Notes: a model not told the origin generated them from the sequence alone. Positions 6,072-14,139 are shown, counted from the stretch's first letter. The stretch: DNA of 14,320 nucleotides from DATFXM01 sp035315885 (GCA_035315885.1 DATFXM010000025.1:1-14320), one strand, 5' to 3'. Numbers and translations: made by a program.

Positions 6072-8727
6072 AAAAAAAAGCGGCTCACCAATAGTCGGAC
6101 GTGGATTACCACGCATCATTGAGATAGCGGTTGCGTCGACTGTCCTCATCATTCTTGCGCCCGTTGCCGCGTTGGCAGCGGTTGCTATCGCGCTGACTTC
6201 TCGCGGTCCGGTGCTGTTCAAGCAAAGACGCGTCGGTCAAGCGGGGAGGACCTTCTCGCTCTACAAGCTGAGGACTATGGTCGCGTCTTGCAGCGGCCCG
6301 CAGGTGACTGCTGCTGACGACATCAGAGTGACCCGAGTCGGAAGCTGGTTGCGCAAGGTCAAGCTGGATGAGGTGCCTCAACTTTGGAACGTGATCCGCG
6401 GCGATATGTCGCTAGTCGGTCCAAGACCGGAAGTGCCGCAGTATGTAGATCTCGGCAGCGAATCGTGGTCCTTTGTGCTGCAGGCGAAGCCGGGCGTCAC
6501 CGATCCGGTGACTATACGGCTGCGCAACGAAGAGCAATTGCTCATGCAGATGAACGGAAACCGTGAAGAGTTTTATCTGAAGACTCTTCAGCCATACAAA
6601 CTAACGGGGTATCAGAAGTACTTACAGCGACGCAACTGGGTTACCGATCTGGTGGTGCTCGCCGAGACGCTTCTTGCGGTCCTTATGCCGGGCAAATATT
6701 CACCGCCAAGTATCGAAGACATTCTTGCCTCAAAGAACACCGAACCTGAGTTGCGCAAGACAAAAGTCGAGCCGAGGCACTCTCTGCGATTGCTGAGATT
6801 CTGGTCGAGGCTCAGGTTCTCTCGATTGTTCATCAGACAAACGCAATTCAGTTTGGACGTCCTCGCGTTGGCCGGCTCATTCTGGTTTGCCTACCTTCTG
6901 CGCTTCGATTTCGCAATCCCGCGAGAGGAGTTGGGTGGCGCGCTGCTGCAGATTTGTTTTGTCGTACCGCTGCAGTTTCTCGTTCTGATGGGGACGGGCG
7001 TCTATTCGTTCATCTGGCGGTACATCGGAATGGCGGAAGTCCGCACGTTTCTTAAGTCGGCCTTCCTTACTGCGCTGCCTCTGATCTTGATTAGGCTGAT
7101 GCTGCCCGCGTTCTTCAAGCCGGTGCAGATACCTCTCTCAATAACCGTGATGGCTACGGTGTTCGGGTTCGGTTCTGTGCTGGGTTTGCGGGTGGCTCGC
7201 CGCGCTCTGCATGAAGCGCTGATGAAAAGAAAAGGATTGCCTACGGGCGACATCGGTCCCAAGAAACGGGTACTGCTGATCGGCGCAGGACGCGCTGGAG
7301 TTATAGCCGCGCGCGAGATCATCGACGTAGGAAACTCCAACCTTGAGATTCGAGGGTTCGTGGATGACGATCCGAACAAGCACGGGTCGGTCATCCAGAG
7401 TATCAAGGTGCTCGGCTCGACATCCGATTTGCCGCGGCTGGTGAGTCAACACAACATTCACCACATCGTCATCTCGATCGCAAAAGCAACCAGACAGGAT
7501 TTCCGCAGGATCCTCGATATCTGCGAGTCGATACCGATCAAAGTGAGGGTGATACCGGGCATCTACGAACTTCTGCAGGGGAAGGTCAAGGTCAGCCGCA
7601 TCCGAGATCTGCAGATAGAAGATCTCCTTGGACGCGAACCGGTCCAGTTGGAAGAGGAGGAGGTTAGACGATTCCTCGCGGGCAAGACGGTGATGGTTAC
7701 CGGCGCTGGAGGTTCGATCGGTTCGGAGCTCGCCCGCCAGGTGGCCCGCCTCCGGCCGGCTAATCTGCTGCTCGTAGAGCGCGCCGAGTTCGCACTGTTC
7801 GATATCGACAAAGACCTCGAAATGAAGTTCTCAGCAGTGCCCAGAGTCCCGCTGGTTGCGGATATCTGCGACGATCTGAGAATGCGAGAGATCTTCAGAA
7901 ACTACAGACCTGACGTGGTGTTCCACGCCGCGGCGCACAAACACGTGCCGATGATGGAGTGCAATCCCGTTGAAGCGGTGAAGAACAATGTGCTCGCGAC
8001 CCGGCTGCTGGGCGACCTCGCCGGTGAGTTCGGGGTTGAAGTGTTCGTGATGGTGTCCACCGACAAAGCGGTGCGACCGACATCGGTGATGGGTGCGAGC
8101 AAGAGGGTTGCCGAGCTCGTAGTTCAGGATCTGGACAAGAAATACGATACACGATACGTGGCGGTGCGGTTCGGCAACGTGATCGGTTCGGCAGGATCGG
8201 TGATACCGATCTTTCGAGAGCAGATCCTGAACGGAGGTCCGCTAACCGTTACTCATCCGGAAATGACGCGATACTTCATGACAATTCCCGAAGCCGCCCA
8301 GCTTGTGCTCCAGGCCGGAGCAATCGGAGAGGGAGGCGAGATCTTCATTCTGGACATGGGAGAGCCGGTTCGCATTCTGGATCTTGCCGAAGAGGCGATT
8401 TCGCTGTCGGGGCTCAGGCCTTATGAAGACATCGGTATCGTGTTTACCGGCATGCGGCCTGGAGAAAAGCTGTTCGAGGAACTTCAGATGGGTGAAGAAC
8501 AGGTTTCGAAGACCCGGCATCCCAAGATCCTGATCGGAAAGATCGCCGCCTACCAGCCCGCGAAAGTCACGCTCGGGTTGAACAAGCTCGAGCTTCTCGC
8601 GCGTAGAGCCGACGAGCGGGAGCTGCGGAGGTTTTTCAATTCATTTCTGCCTGAAGCCCGCATCGATGTGAACGTACCTGAAAAAGCGAAGACCGCAACC
8701 GCAGATGAAGCCAGGCGGCTGGCATAG
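6061..8727 (+). CDS. Fused monotopic phosphoglycosyl transferase and CapD/WbpM-type membrane NDP-sugar dehydratase
   Basis: Single 888-residue frame with two enzymes. Residues 1 to about 225 are a bacterial sugar transferase (PglC/WcaJ family, which moves a sugar-1-phosphate to undecaprenyl phosphate): re-entrant membrane helix about 19-47, GPVLFKQRRVGQAGRTFSLY, YKLRTM, then KLDEVPQLWN with the catalytic Asp103-Glu104 pair, MSLVGPRPE and KPGVTDP. A linker (about 212-255) leads to a FlaA1/PglF/CapD protein: about four TM helices (264-282, 296-316, 331-349, 359-377), a first Rossmann site LLIGAGRAG (405-413), a second SDR site VTGAGGSIGSE (546-556), AAAHKHVP, and an S-M-K active site (Ser666 in VSTDKA; Met677 and Lys681 in SVMGASK). 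Met replaces the usual SDR Tyr, as in WbpM/PglF 4,6-dehydratases. Each half is full length. These enzymes are normally separate neighbouring genes, so the fusion is notable. The start at ATG 6061 overlaps the upstream stop and lacks a clear ribosome site. Confidence 0.92.
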   Translation: MRDRKKSGSPIVGRGLPRIIEIAVASTVLIILAPVAALAAVAIALTSRGPVLFKQRRVGQAGRTFSLYKLRTMVASCSGPQVTAADDIRVTRVGSWLRKVKLDEVPQLWNVIRGDMSLVGPRPEVPQYVDLGSESWSFVLQAKPGVTDPVTIRLRNEEQLLMQMNGNREEFYLKTLQPYKLTGYQKYLQRRNWVTDLVVLAETLLAVLMPGKYSPPSIEDILASKNTEPELRKTKVEPRHSLRLLRFWSRLRFSRLFIRQTQFSLDVLALAGSFWFAYLLRFDFAIPREELGGALLQICFVVPLQFLVLMGTGVYSFIWRYIGMAEVRTFLKSAFLTALPLILIRLMLPAFFKPVQIPLSITVMATVFGFGSVLGLRVARRALHEALMKRKGLPTGDIGPKKRVLLIGAGRAGVIAAREIIDVGNSNLEIRGFVDDDPNKHGSVIQSIKVLGSTSDLPRLVSQHNIHHIVISIAKATRQDFRRILDICESIPIKVRVIPGIYELLQGKVKVSRIRDLQIEDLLGREPVQLEEEEVRRFLAGKTVMVTGAGGSIGSELARQVARLRPANLLLVERAEFALFDIDKDLEMKFSAVPRVPLVADICDDLRMREIFRNYRPDVVFHAAAHKHVPMMECNPVEAVKNNVLATRLLGDLAGEFGVEVFVMVSTDKAVRPTSVMGASKRVAELVVQDLDKKYDTRYVAVRFGNVIGSAGSVIPIFREQILNGGPLTVTHPEMTRYFMTIPEAAQLVLQAGAIGEGGEIFILDMGEPVRILDLAEEAISLSGLRPYEDIGIVFTGMRPGEKLFEELQMGEEQVSKTRHPKILIGKIAAYQPAKVTLGLNKLELLARRADERELRRFFNSFLPEARIDVNVPEKAKTATADEARRLA

Positions 8728-8789
8728 AGCGTGTGCGAAGGCGGCGATATCCAAACTGAAAGAGCGCGATCGAGCGAATCCGAATCTTA

Positions 8790-10052
8790 ATGAGCGAGAA
8801 CCTGAACAGATCCCAACAAGTTCTTAGAAGCTTTCGACGGGCGACCGGTCTGGGCCGGCCAGCTGCGGCTCCGAACGAAAAACGAGCGAACACGATCCTA
8901 GCGCTGTTTGGCACTCGGCCCGAAGTCATCAAATTGGCGCCGGTCATCAACGCCATCGAAAGAAGAGAGTTCGGCATTCGAAGTCTGAATGTAGCGTCCG
9001 GACAACATAACGACTTGCTCTATCCGTTCATCAATCAGTTTGGCATTCGAATGGACTACGACCTGCGGATTATGGAGCCGAATCAGAATCCTAATCAGGT
9101 CTGTTCGCGACTGCTCGAGCGTCTTGACCCGATACTCGATGTCGAGCGTCCAGACATGATTCTGGTCCAGGGTGATACGACGACTGCAATGGCGGGAGCT
9201 CTTGCAGGGTTCCATCGCCGCATTCCAGTTGCGCACGTAGAGGCGGGCTTGAGGTCGGGAAATCCGGAGAGTCCGTATCCGGAAGAGGTGAATCGGCAGC
9301 TCATCAGCCGGCTCGCAACGCATCACTTCGCTGCGACGGTTCGCAATCGCGAGACTCTGATTTCTGAGGGAGTTCGCCCCGAAACCATCTTTGTGACAGG
9401 GAACCCCATTGTGGATTCGTTGACCAAAATGATTGACGGGCTGACTCCCTCGCCAGATCTCGCGGAGCTCCTCGACAGCACCGCTGGTCTCAAGCGCCTG
9501 GTCTTGACGACTCATCGACGCGAGAGTTTTGGGTCGGTGATGACCGACAATCTTGCAGTGCTTCGGAAGTTTGTCGAGATGCACCGCGATGTTGTCCTCC
9601 TGTTTCCCGTTCATCCAAATCCAGCGGTGCGCGGGCCGGCTACTGAAATACTTTCGGGTCGTCCGAGAATTCATCTGCTCCAGCCGCTCCACTACCAACA
9701 GTTTGTTCTTCTTCTCTCGCACGCGTGGTTAATCGTTTCTGATTCGGGCGGGATTCAAGAAGAAGCGCCCTCGTTAGGCAAGCCGCTTCTGGTATTGAGA
9801 GAGAACACTGAACGCCCCGAGGCGATTGAAGCCGGAGTCGCGAGACTCGTTGGAGGTTCTCCAAGCCGTCTTGCAGAGATGCTCGAGCACGCGCTCGACG
9901 ACCAGCACTGGATCCAGAAAGTTGAACGAGTGGACAACCCGTTCGGCGTCGGCGACAGCGGTGAACGCATTGCAAACATCATCAACGCTGCGCTCAGCAA
10001 TAAAGAACGGCGCGAGAACTTATTGGACAATCCTCAATCGGAAGGTGTGTGA
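8790..10052 (+). CDS. wecB: UDP-N-acetylglucosamine 2-epimerase (WecB/WbpI/WlbD family)
   Basis: Non-hydrolysing cytoplasmic 2-epimerase of 420 residues; the family converts UDP-GlcNAc to UDP-ManNAc, or the diacetamido-uronate equivalents. Signatures in order: LFGTRPEVIKLAPV (39-52), SGQHNDLL (70-77), GDTTT with Asp129, HVEAGLRS with Glu151, PEEVNRQ with Glu165/Glu166, TGNPIVDS (203-210), THRRES with His242, PVHPNP, DSGGIQEEAP (318-327) and ENTERPEA (338-345). These align with the catalytic Asp, Glu, Glu and His known from E. coli WecB. The core starts near residue 35, so the first ~34 basic residues are an extension not seen in typical members. No clear ribosome site precedes ATG 8790, so the start is uncertain. 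It follows the fusion gene by 62 bp. WecB and WbpI-type specificity cannot be separated by eye. Confidence 0.93.
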   Translation: MSENLNRSQQVLRSFRRATGLGRPAAAPNEKRANTILALFGTRPEVIKLAPVINAIERREFGIRSLNVASGQHNDLLYPFINQFGIRMDYDLRIMEPNQNPNQVCSRLLERLDPILDVERPDMILVQGDTTTAMAGALAGFHRRIPVAHVEAGLRSGNPESPYPEEVNRQLISRLATHHFAATVRNRETLISEGVRPETIFVTGNPIVDSLTKMIDGLTPSPDLAELLDSTAGLKRLVLTTHRRESFGSVMTDNLAVLRKFVEMHRDVVLLFPVHPNPAVRGPATEILSGRPRIHLLQPLHYQQFVLLLSHAWLIVSDSGGIQEEAPSLGKPLLVLRENTERPEAIEAGVARLVGGSPSRLAEMLEHALDDQHWIQKVERVDNPFGVGDSGERIANIINAALSNKERRENLLDNPQSEGV

Positions 10053-10054
10053 CA

Positions 10055-11185
10055 ATGAGTATGAAGCTAACACACAATCTGCGAAGCGCTTCAGCTTCGT
10101 CGCGCGATTATAGTTTTGACGCTGACTCGCCGGGATACCGACCACTCGTTTCGGTGGTGGTTCCCGCATACAACGAAGCGGCAATTCTTAAGAGCAACAT
10201 TACTACTCTGTGCGATTACCTCCGTTCCCTCGAACATGACTACCGATGGGAGATTGTCCTGGTTAACGACGGTAGCACCGACGAGACCGGCAGGCTTGCG
10301 GAAGAAGTAGCCGAGAGTTGTCCAAACCTCCACGTGCTTCACCACCTGACGAACTTCGGTATGGGTCAGGCCTTTCAGTTCGCGTTCAATTACTGCTCGG
10401 GCGATTACGTGCTGGTAATGGACCTCGATCTGAGCTACTCACCGTTTCATATCGCGAGGCTTCTGGATCGGATCAGGGAGACGAGGGCGAAGATTGTCAT
10501 TGCGTCGCCGTATATGGAAGGCGGCCGTGTATCGAACGTGCCGTGGTTCAGAAAGATTCTGAGCGCCGGCGCGAACCGGTTCTTGTCGAAGGTTGCCAGA
10601 GGGAACCTCACCACGCTTACAGGAATGGTCAGGGCTTATGACGGGAAGTTTCTCCGCTCGTTGAGCCTGAGATCGACGGGGATGGAAATCAACCCGGAGA
10701 TCATCTATAAGGCCAAGCTTCTGAAGGCACGCATCGAAGAGGTTCCTGCTGAGCTGGACTGGAAAGTACATCAGAGCGTCGTCGTGAATCGGCGATCAAG
10801 CATGAAGGTGCTGCGGCACACAGCGGCGGTTGTCGTGTCAGGCTTTATCTTCAGGCCCTTCATGCTGTTCACGCTGCCCGGGCTGCTTCTACTGATCTTT
10901 TCGTTGTGGGTCAACGGTTGGGCTTTTCTTCACTGGTTTGACCAGCTCAAGCTTGTACCGACCGATACATCTTTTTTAGACAGAGCCTCGGCGGCAGTCG
11001 GCGCGGCTTATCAGCAGTTTCCCCACACGTTTATCGTCGGGCTCTTCAGCCTGGTGCTGGCCATCCAGCTTATCGGGTTGGGAATCCTGTCGTTTCAAAG
11101 CAAACACTACTTCGAAGAAGTCTTTCATCTTGGCACCAATCTGAGCAAATCAATGAGAAAGGATCGAATGACGCAACATGACTAG
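10055..11185 (+). CDS. Membrane-anchored GT2 glycosyltransferase (DPM1/GtrB-like)
   Basis: Family 2 glycosyltransferase of 376 residues. From ATG 10055 the GT-A catalytic domain occupies about 30-240: VSVVVPAYNEAA (32-43), IVLVNDGSTDET (67-78), NFGMGQAFQFAF (100-111), and the metal-binding DxD-type motif MDLDLS (122-127). Two C-terminal hydrophobic segments (about 266-288 and 325-347) anchor it in the inner membrane. This layout is typical of polyprenyl-phosphate glycosyltransferases and of some chain-extending enzymes. It may make a polyprenyl-phosphate sugar or extend the lipid-linked oligosaccharide. ATG 10055 is chosen over GTG 10049 because GAAGG (10041-10045) lies 9 bases upstream. The gene begins 2 bp after the epimerase stop, and its end overlaps the next gene by 8 bp, so translation is probably coupled. 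Donor and acceptor are unknown. Confidence 0.88.
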   Translation: MSMKLTHNLRSASASSRDYSFDADSPGYRPLVSVVVPAYNEAAILKSNITTLCDYLRSLEHDYRWEIVLVNDGSTDETGRLAEEVAESCPNLHVLHHLTNFGMGQAFQFAFNYCSGDYVLVMDLDLSYSPFHIARLLDRIRETRAKIVIASPYMEGGRVSNVPWFRKILSAGANRFLSKVARGNLTTLTGMVRAYDGKFLRSLSLRSTGMEINPEIIYKAKLLKARIEEVPAELDWKVHQSVVVNRRSSMKVLRHTAAVVVSGFIFRPFMLFTLPGLLLLIFSLWVNGWAFLHWFDQLKLVPTDTSFLDRASAAVGAAYQQFPHTFIVGLFSLVLAIQLIGLGILSFQSKHYFEEVFHLGTNLSKSMRKDRMTQHD

Positions 11186-12410
11186 TCCTGTGCCATCCGC
11201 AGCAACAAGGCTTTCATTGCCCTCTGACCAGGAAGCCTCCGGGCGAACGCTTGGCAGCGAGGAGATCGAGCTGCTGACTCGCGCGATTCAGAGCGGCACC
11301 CTCACGAGTACGAAAGGAGAGTTTGTCAGGAGTCTCGAGCAGCGCTTCGCTGAGACCCTTGGAGTAAAGCATGCCTATGCGTGTGCGTCGGGAACGGCGG
11401 CGGTTCACCTCGCGGTAGCCGCAATCAACCCCAATCCCGGGGATGAAATCATCACGAGTCCCATCACCGACATGGGAGCGCTCTCGCCAATCCTGTACCA
11501 GGGCGCCATTCCGGTTTTCGCCGACGTTGACCCCAGGACTTACAACGTCACTGCGAAGACGATCGAGTCGTGTCTCAGTCCGCGCACAAAGGCCATCATA
11601 GTCACCCATCTGTTTGGAAACCCGTGTGAGATGGGACTGATCATGGACCTCGCTCAATCGCACGGCATTCCGGTAGTCGAAGATTGCGCGCAAGCCTTTC
11701 TTGCAAAATACGACAATCAACTGGTAGGCACCATCGGCTCGATTGGCTGCTTCTCATTGCAGCAGGGTAAACACATCACGACCGGCGAGGGCGGTCTTGT
11801 AACCACGAACGATCCTGCACTCGCCAGGCATATGTACTTGTTTATAAACAAGGCGTGGGGTTACGGAGATCCAAATCCAGATCACTATTTCCTCGCGTTG
11901 AATTATCGATTGAGCGAGCTTCAGGGCGCGGTGGCCGTCGGACAACTGCCAAAGCTGGAGTCAGTGGTGAAGAACCGCATAGCGGCGGCTCAGCAACTAA
12001 ACGATACGCTGGCGGGAATTCGGGGAATCGAAACTCCGTGGGTGAATCCAAAGAGCGTACACACCTACTGGAAATACTGTTTGAGAGTCGACAGCAACGT
12101 GATCTCGAACGGTGCGGTGGGGCTTGGAGCACTTCTCAAAGAGAGAGGCATCGCGTCAGCTCCCCGCTACATACAGAAGCCAGCATTTATGTGTGAAGTT
12201 TTCGAGAAGCAGAAGACCTTCGGCGACAGCCGTTTCCCGTTCACGCTAGCGCGGCCGGAAGCTGTGGACTACTCGCGCTCGCGGTACCCCGGAACGTTTG
12301 AGGCGCTCGAAGGCGTGCTCGTACTGCCCTGGAACGAGCGATATACCGACCAACACATCGACTACATTGCCGACTCGATAAAGGAGTCGGTTAACCGGCT
12401 ACGGAGGTAA
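11178..12410 (+). CDS. DegT/DnrJ/EryC1/StrS sugar aminotransferase 2
   Basis: Second PLP-dependent sugar aminotransferase, 410 residues, clearly divergent from the first. Visible marks: SGTLTSTKGEFVRSLEQRFA (39-58), ASGTAAVHLAV (70-80), THLFGNPCEM (143-152), PLP contact VEDCAQAFLA (167-176) with Asp169, and Schiff-base Lys198 in SLQQGKHITTGEGG. The Q-Q-x-K-H context and the C-terminal YIQKPAFMCEVF are unlike aminotransferase 1. A recent duplication is therefore unlikely. It sits directly before a Gfo/Idh/MocA oxidoreductase and an acyltransferase, the trio that builds 3-acetamido sugars in the Wlb/Wbp pathway (and, as an oxidoreductase-aminotransferase pair, GnnA/GnnB). A 3-aminotransferase role is therefore the leading inference. 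The start overlaps the GT2 gene by 8 bp. GAAAGGA lies about 14 bases upstream, so ribosome-site spacing is loose. Confidence 0.88.
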   Translation: MTSPVPSAATRLSLPSDQEASGRTLGSEEIELLTRAIQSGTLTSTKGEFVRSLEQRFAETLGVKHAYACASGTAAVHLAVAAINPNPGDEIITSPITDMGALSPILYQGAIPVFADVDPRTYNVTAKTIESCLSPRTKAIIVTHLFGNPCEMGLIMDLAQSHGIPVVEDCAQAFLAKYDNQLVGTIGSIGCFSLQQGKHITTGEGGLVTTNDPALARHMYLFINKAWGYGDPNPDHYFLALNYRLSELQGAVAVGQLPKLESVVKNRIAAAQQLNDTLAGIRGIETPWVNPKSVHTYWKYCLRVDSNVISNGAVGLGALLKERGIASAPRYIQKPAFMCEVFEKQKTFGDSRFPFTLARPEAVDYSRSRYPGTFEALEGVLVLPWNERYTDQHIDYIADSIKESVNRLRR

Positions 12411-12418
12411 CCAAACCG

Positions 12419-13498
12419 ATGAGCGCAAATCAAAAACTCAGATTCGGGATAGTGGGAGCGGGCGGCATCGCACAGGCCTACGCCGAGGCCCTCGAAAACT
12501 GCGACGTCGCTCGGGCAGTGGCGGTAGCCGACGTTCGAATAGACGCGGCGCGAGCGCTTGCCGAAAGACTTGGTTGTCAGACGTTCGAGTCCCACACAAC
12601 CATGATGCGAAAGGCAAAACTCGACGCGGCGATTGTTTGCACGCCTCCGGTTACTCACCCGCAGATTTGCATCGACCTTCTTGAGCAGCAGGTAAATGTT
12701 ATCTGCGAAAAACCGCTCGCGATCGAGGTCAAACACGCAAAGGCAATGCTGGATGCAGCCAGAAGGTCCCGCGCGCGCCTTACGATGGGCTCGAAGTTCC
12801 GTTACGTAGACGACGTGATTCGTGCCAAGAGCATCGTCACTTCGGGGATTCTCGGCGAGATCATTCTGTTCGAGAATGCGTTTACGTCGCGCGTGGACAT
12901 GGGCTCACGATGGAACTCGGATCCGCTTACCAGCGGAGGCGGGGTGCTCGTGGATAACGGGTCGCATTCGGTTGACCTGATGCGGTACTTCCTCGGACCT
13001 CTGGCGGACGTACAAGTCGTCGAAGGTAAGCGTACCCAAGGTCTACCCGTCGAAGACACGGTTCGGATATTCGTCCGAAGTGTGCAGGGGGTGATGGGAA
13101 GCATCGACCTTTCGTGGAGCATCAACAAGGAGCTTGACAGCTACATCAACATCTACGGCTCCAACGGCACGATCTCCGTCGGCTGGAGACAATCCAGATA
13201 CCGGCAGTCGTCGAGCAGAGACTGGATTGTGTTTGGAAACGGCTACGACAAGGTGCAGGCTTTCCGAGCTCAGATCTCCAACTTTTCAAGGGCCGTTCGC
13301 GGGGAAGAGGCGCTGCTGATCTCCGCGGAAGATGCGCTCGCGTCAGTGGAAGTCATCGAGGCCGCATATGACTCGCTGCGCCGCAATCACTGGACCACCG
13401 TCAACGGTGCAGCGAAGAACGGCAAAGGCAACGGACATGCGTTGAGAAACGGCAAGGGGAATGGACACGCTGTCTACGTATCGGGAGCAGCACGATGA
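12419..13498 (+). CDS. Gfo/Idh/MocA family NAD(P)-dependent sugar oxidoreductase (possible WlbA/WbpB role)
   Basis: Cytoplasmic oxidoreductase of 359 residues. The N-terminal Rossmann domain has FGIVGAGGIAQAYAEAL (9-25), CTPPVTHP (74-81) and the hallmark CEKPL (96-100) with Lys98. The C-terminal substrate domain carries the DxGxH motif in VDNGSHSVDLM (178-188), with Asp179 and His183. In the Wlb/Wbp pathway such enzymes oxidise C3 of a UDP-HexNAc(A) before transamination. The aminotransferase upstream (8-bp gap) and the acetyltransferase downstream (4-bp ATGA overlap) support this, but substrate identity is inferred. GGAGG at 12403-12407 is the ribosome site, spaced 11 bases from ATG 12419. 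The core ends near residue 330. The last ~30 residues are an unusual Gly/Asn/Lys/His tail with the exact octapeptide NGKGNGHA twice (see the repeat entry). Confidence 0.87.
   Translation: MSANQKLRFGIVGAGGIAQAYAEALENCDVARAVAVADVRIDAARALAERLGCQTFESHTTMMRKAKLDAAIVCTPPVTHPQICIDLLEQQVNVICEKPLAIEVKHAKAMLDAARRSRARLTMGSKFRYVDDVIRAKSIVTSGILGEIILFENAFTSRVDMGSRWNSDPLTSGGGVLVDNGSHSVDLMRYFLGPLADVQVVEGKRTQGLPVEDTVRIFVRSVQGVMGSIDLSWSINKELDSYINIYGSNGTISVGWRQSRYRQSSSRDWIVFGNGYDKVQAFRAQISNFSRAVRGEEALLISAEDALASVEVIEAAYDSLRRNHWTTVNGAAKNGKGNGHALRNGKGNGHAVYVSGAAR
13418..13470 (+). repeat. Two direct 23-bp copies, 30-bp period, encoding NGKGNGHA twice
   Basis: The copies are at 13418-13440 and 13448-13470, inside the 3' end of the oxidoreductase gene. 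They differ at four bases, all at third codon positions, so the encoded octapeptide is identical. Each copy is preceded by a basic residue (Lys or Arg) and followed by a hydrophobic one (Leu or Val), which gives a 10-residue unit repeated in tandem. Confidence 0.85.
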
Positions 13499-14139
13499 GC
13501 ACCAGGATTCATCCGACAGCCCTCATCGAGGATGGAGTCCGGATTGGAGACGGCACTTCAATCTGGGACAACGTGCACATCAGACATGCGTCAACTATCG
13601 GCGAGGAATGTATCGTTGGCGAGAAGAGCTACGTTGCCTACGGCGTGACCATAGGCAACCGAGTGAAGATCAACGCAATGGTTTACATCTGCAACGCGGT
13701 GACAGTCGAGGACGGTGTAATGATCAGCGCGGGCACAGTCTTCACGAACGATCGCTTCCCAAGAGCCACGACCCCCGACCTGAAGCAACTGCGCTCTTCG
13801 GACCCCGATGAACACACGCTGCCCACGCTTGTAAGAGAGGGCGCAACAATAGGCGCAGGCTGCACCATCGGTAACGACCTGGTGATCGGCCGGTTTGCGA
13901 TGATCGGGATGGGATCGCTGGTGACAAAGTCGATACCTGATTTTCACCTGGCGATCGGTCATCCGGCACGCTCGATTGGTTGTGTCTGCCGCTGCGGTGA
14001 GATCGTCGCGCGCTTCAATGACAAAGCAAGTGCAGGCGTTGAGGAAGCAGTCTGTGTAGCTTGCGGCCGCAGATACTCGATCGACAACCAGGTAGTAACT
14101 GAGGTGAGCCCACCCGCACACGCGGAGGCGTCGGCTTAG
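13495..14139 (+). CDS. Left-handed beta-helix sugar N-acetyltransferase with C-terminal zinc ribbon (WlbB/WbpD-like)
   Basis: Hexapeptide-repeat acyltransferase of 214 residues, expected to acetylate an amino group on a nucleotide sugar with acetyl-CoA; members act as trimers. The N-terminus IHPTALIEDGVRIGDGTSIW and the internal AGTVFTND, VREGATIGAGCTIGNDLVIG and GHPARSIG are close in form to WlbB/WbpD 3-N-acetyltransferases. Hexapeptide turns cover about 5-160. After GHPARSIG, a tail carries C-V-C-R-C-G (163-168) and C-V-A-C-G (187-191), a probable zinc ribbon. The start at ATG 13495 overlaps the oxidoreductase stop by 4 bp, with GGAG 7 bases upstream, so translation is coupled. An alternative substrate is the 4-amino sugar from aminotransferase 1 (PglD-like role), because no other acetyltransferase is in the window. 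Confidence 0.9.
   Translation: MSTRIHPTALIEDGVRIGDGTSIWDNVHIRHASTIGEECIVGEKSYVAYGVTIGNRVKINAMVYICNAVTVEDGVMISAGTVFTNDRFPRATTPDLKQLRSSDPDEHTLPTLVREGATIGAGCTIGNDLVIGRFAMIGMGSLVTKSIPDFHLAIGHPARSIGCVCRCGEIVARFNDKASAGVEEAVCVACGRRYSIDNQVVTEVSPPAHAEASA

Noticed and set aside
6685..6687. Internal start (ATG at residue 209) that might split the fusion into two proteins
   Set aside because: No ribosome site precedes it and it falls within the conserved end of the transferase domain, so the fused product is the simpler reading.
8898..9722. 274-codon open frame on the minus strand
   Set aside because: It lies wholly inside the 2-epimerase gene, whose motifs are all present on the plus strand. The antisense product has no recognisable motif, so it is a shadow of coding bias.
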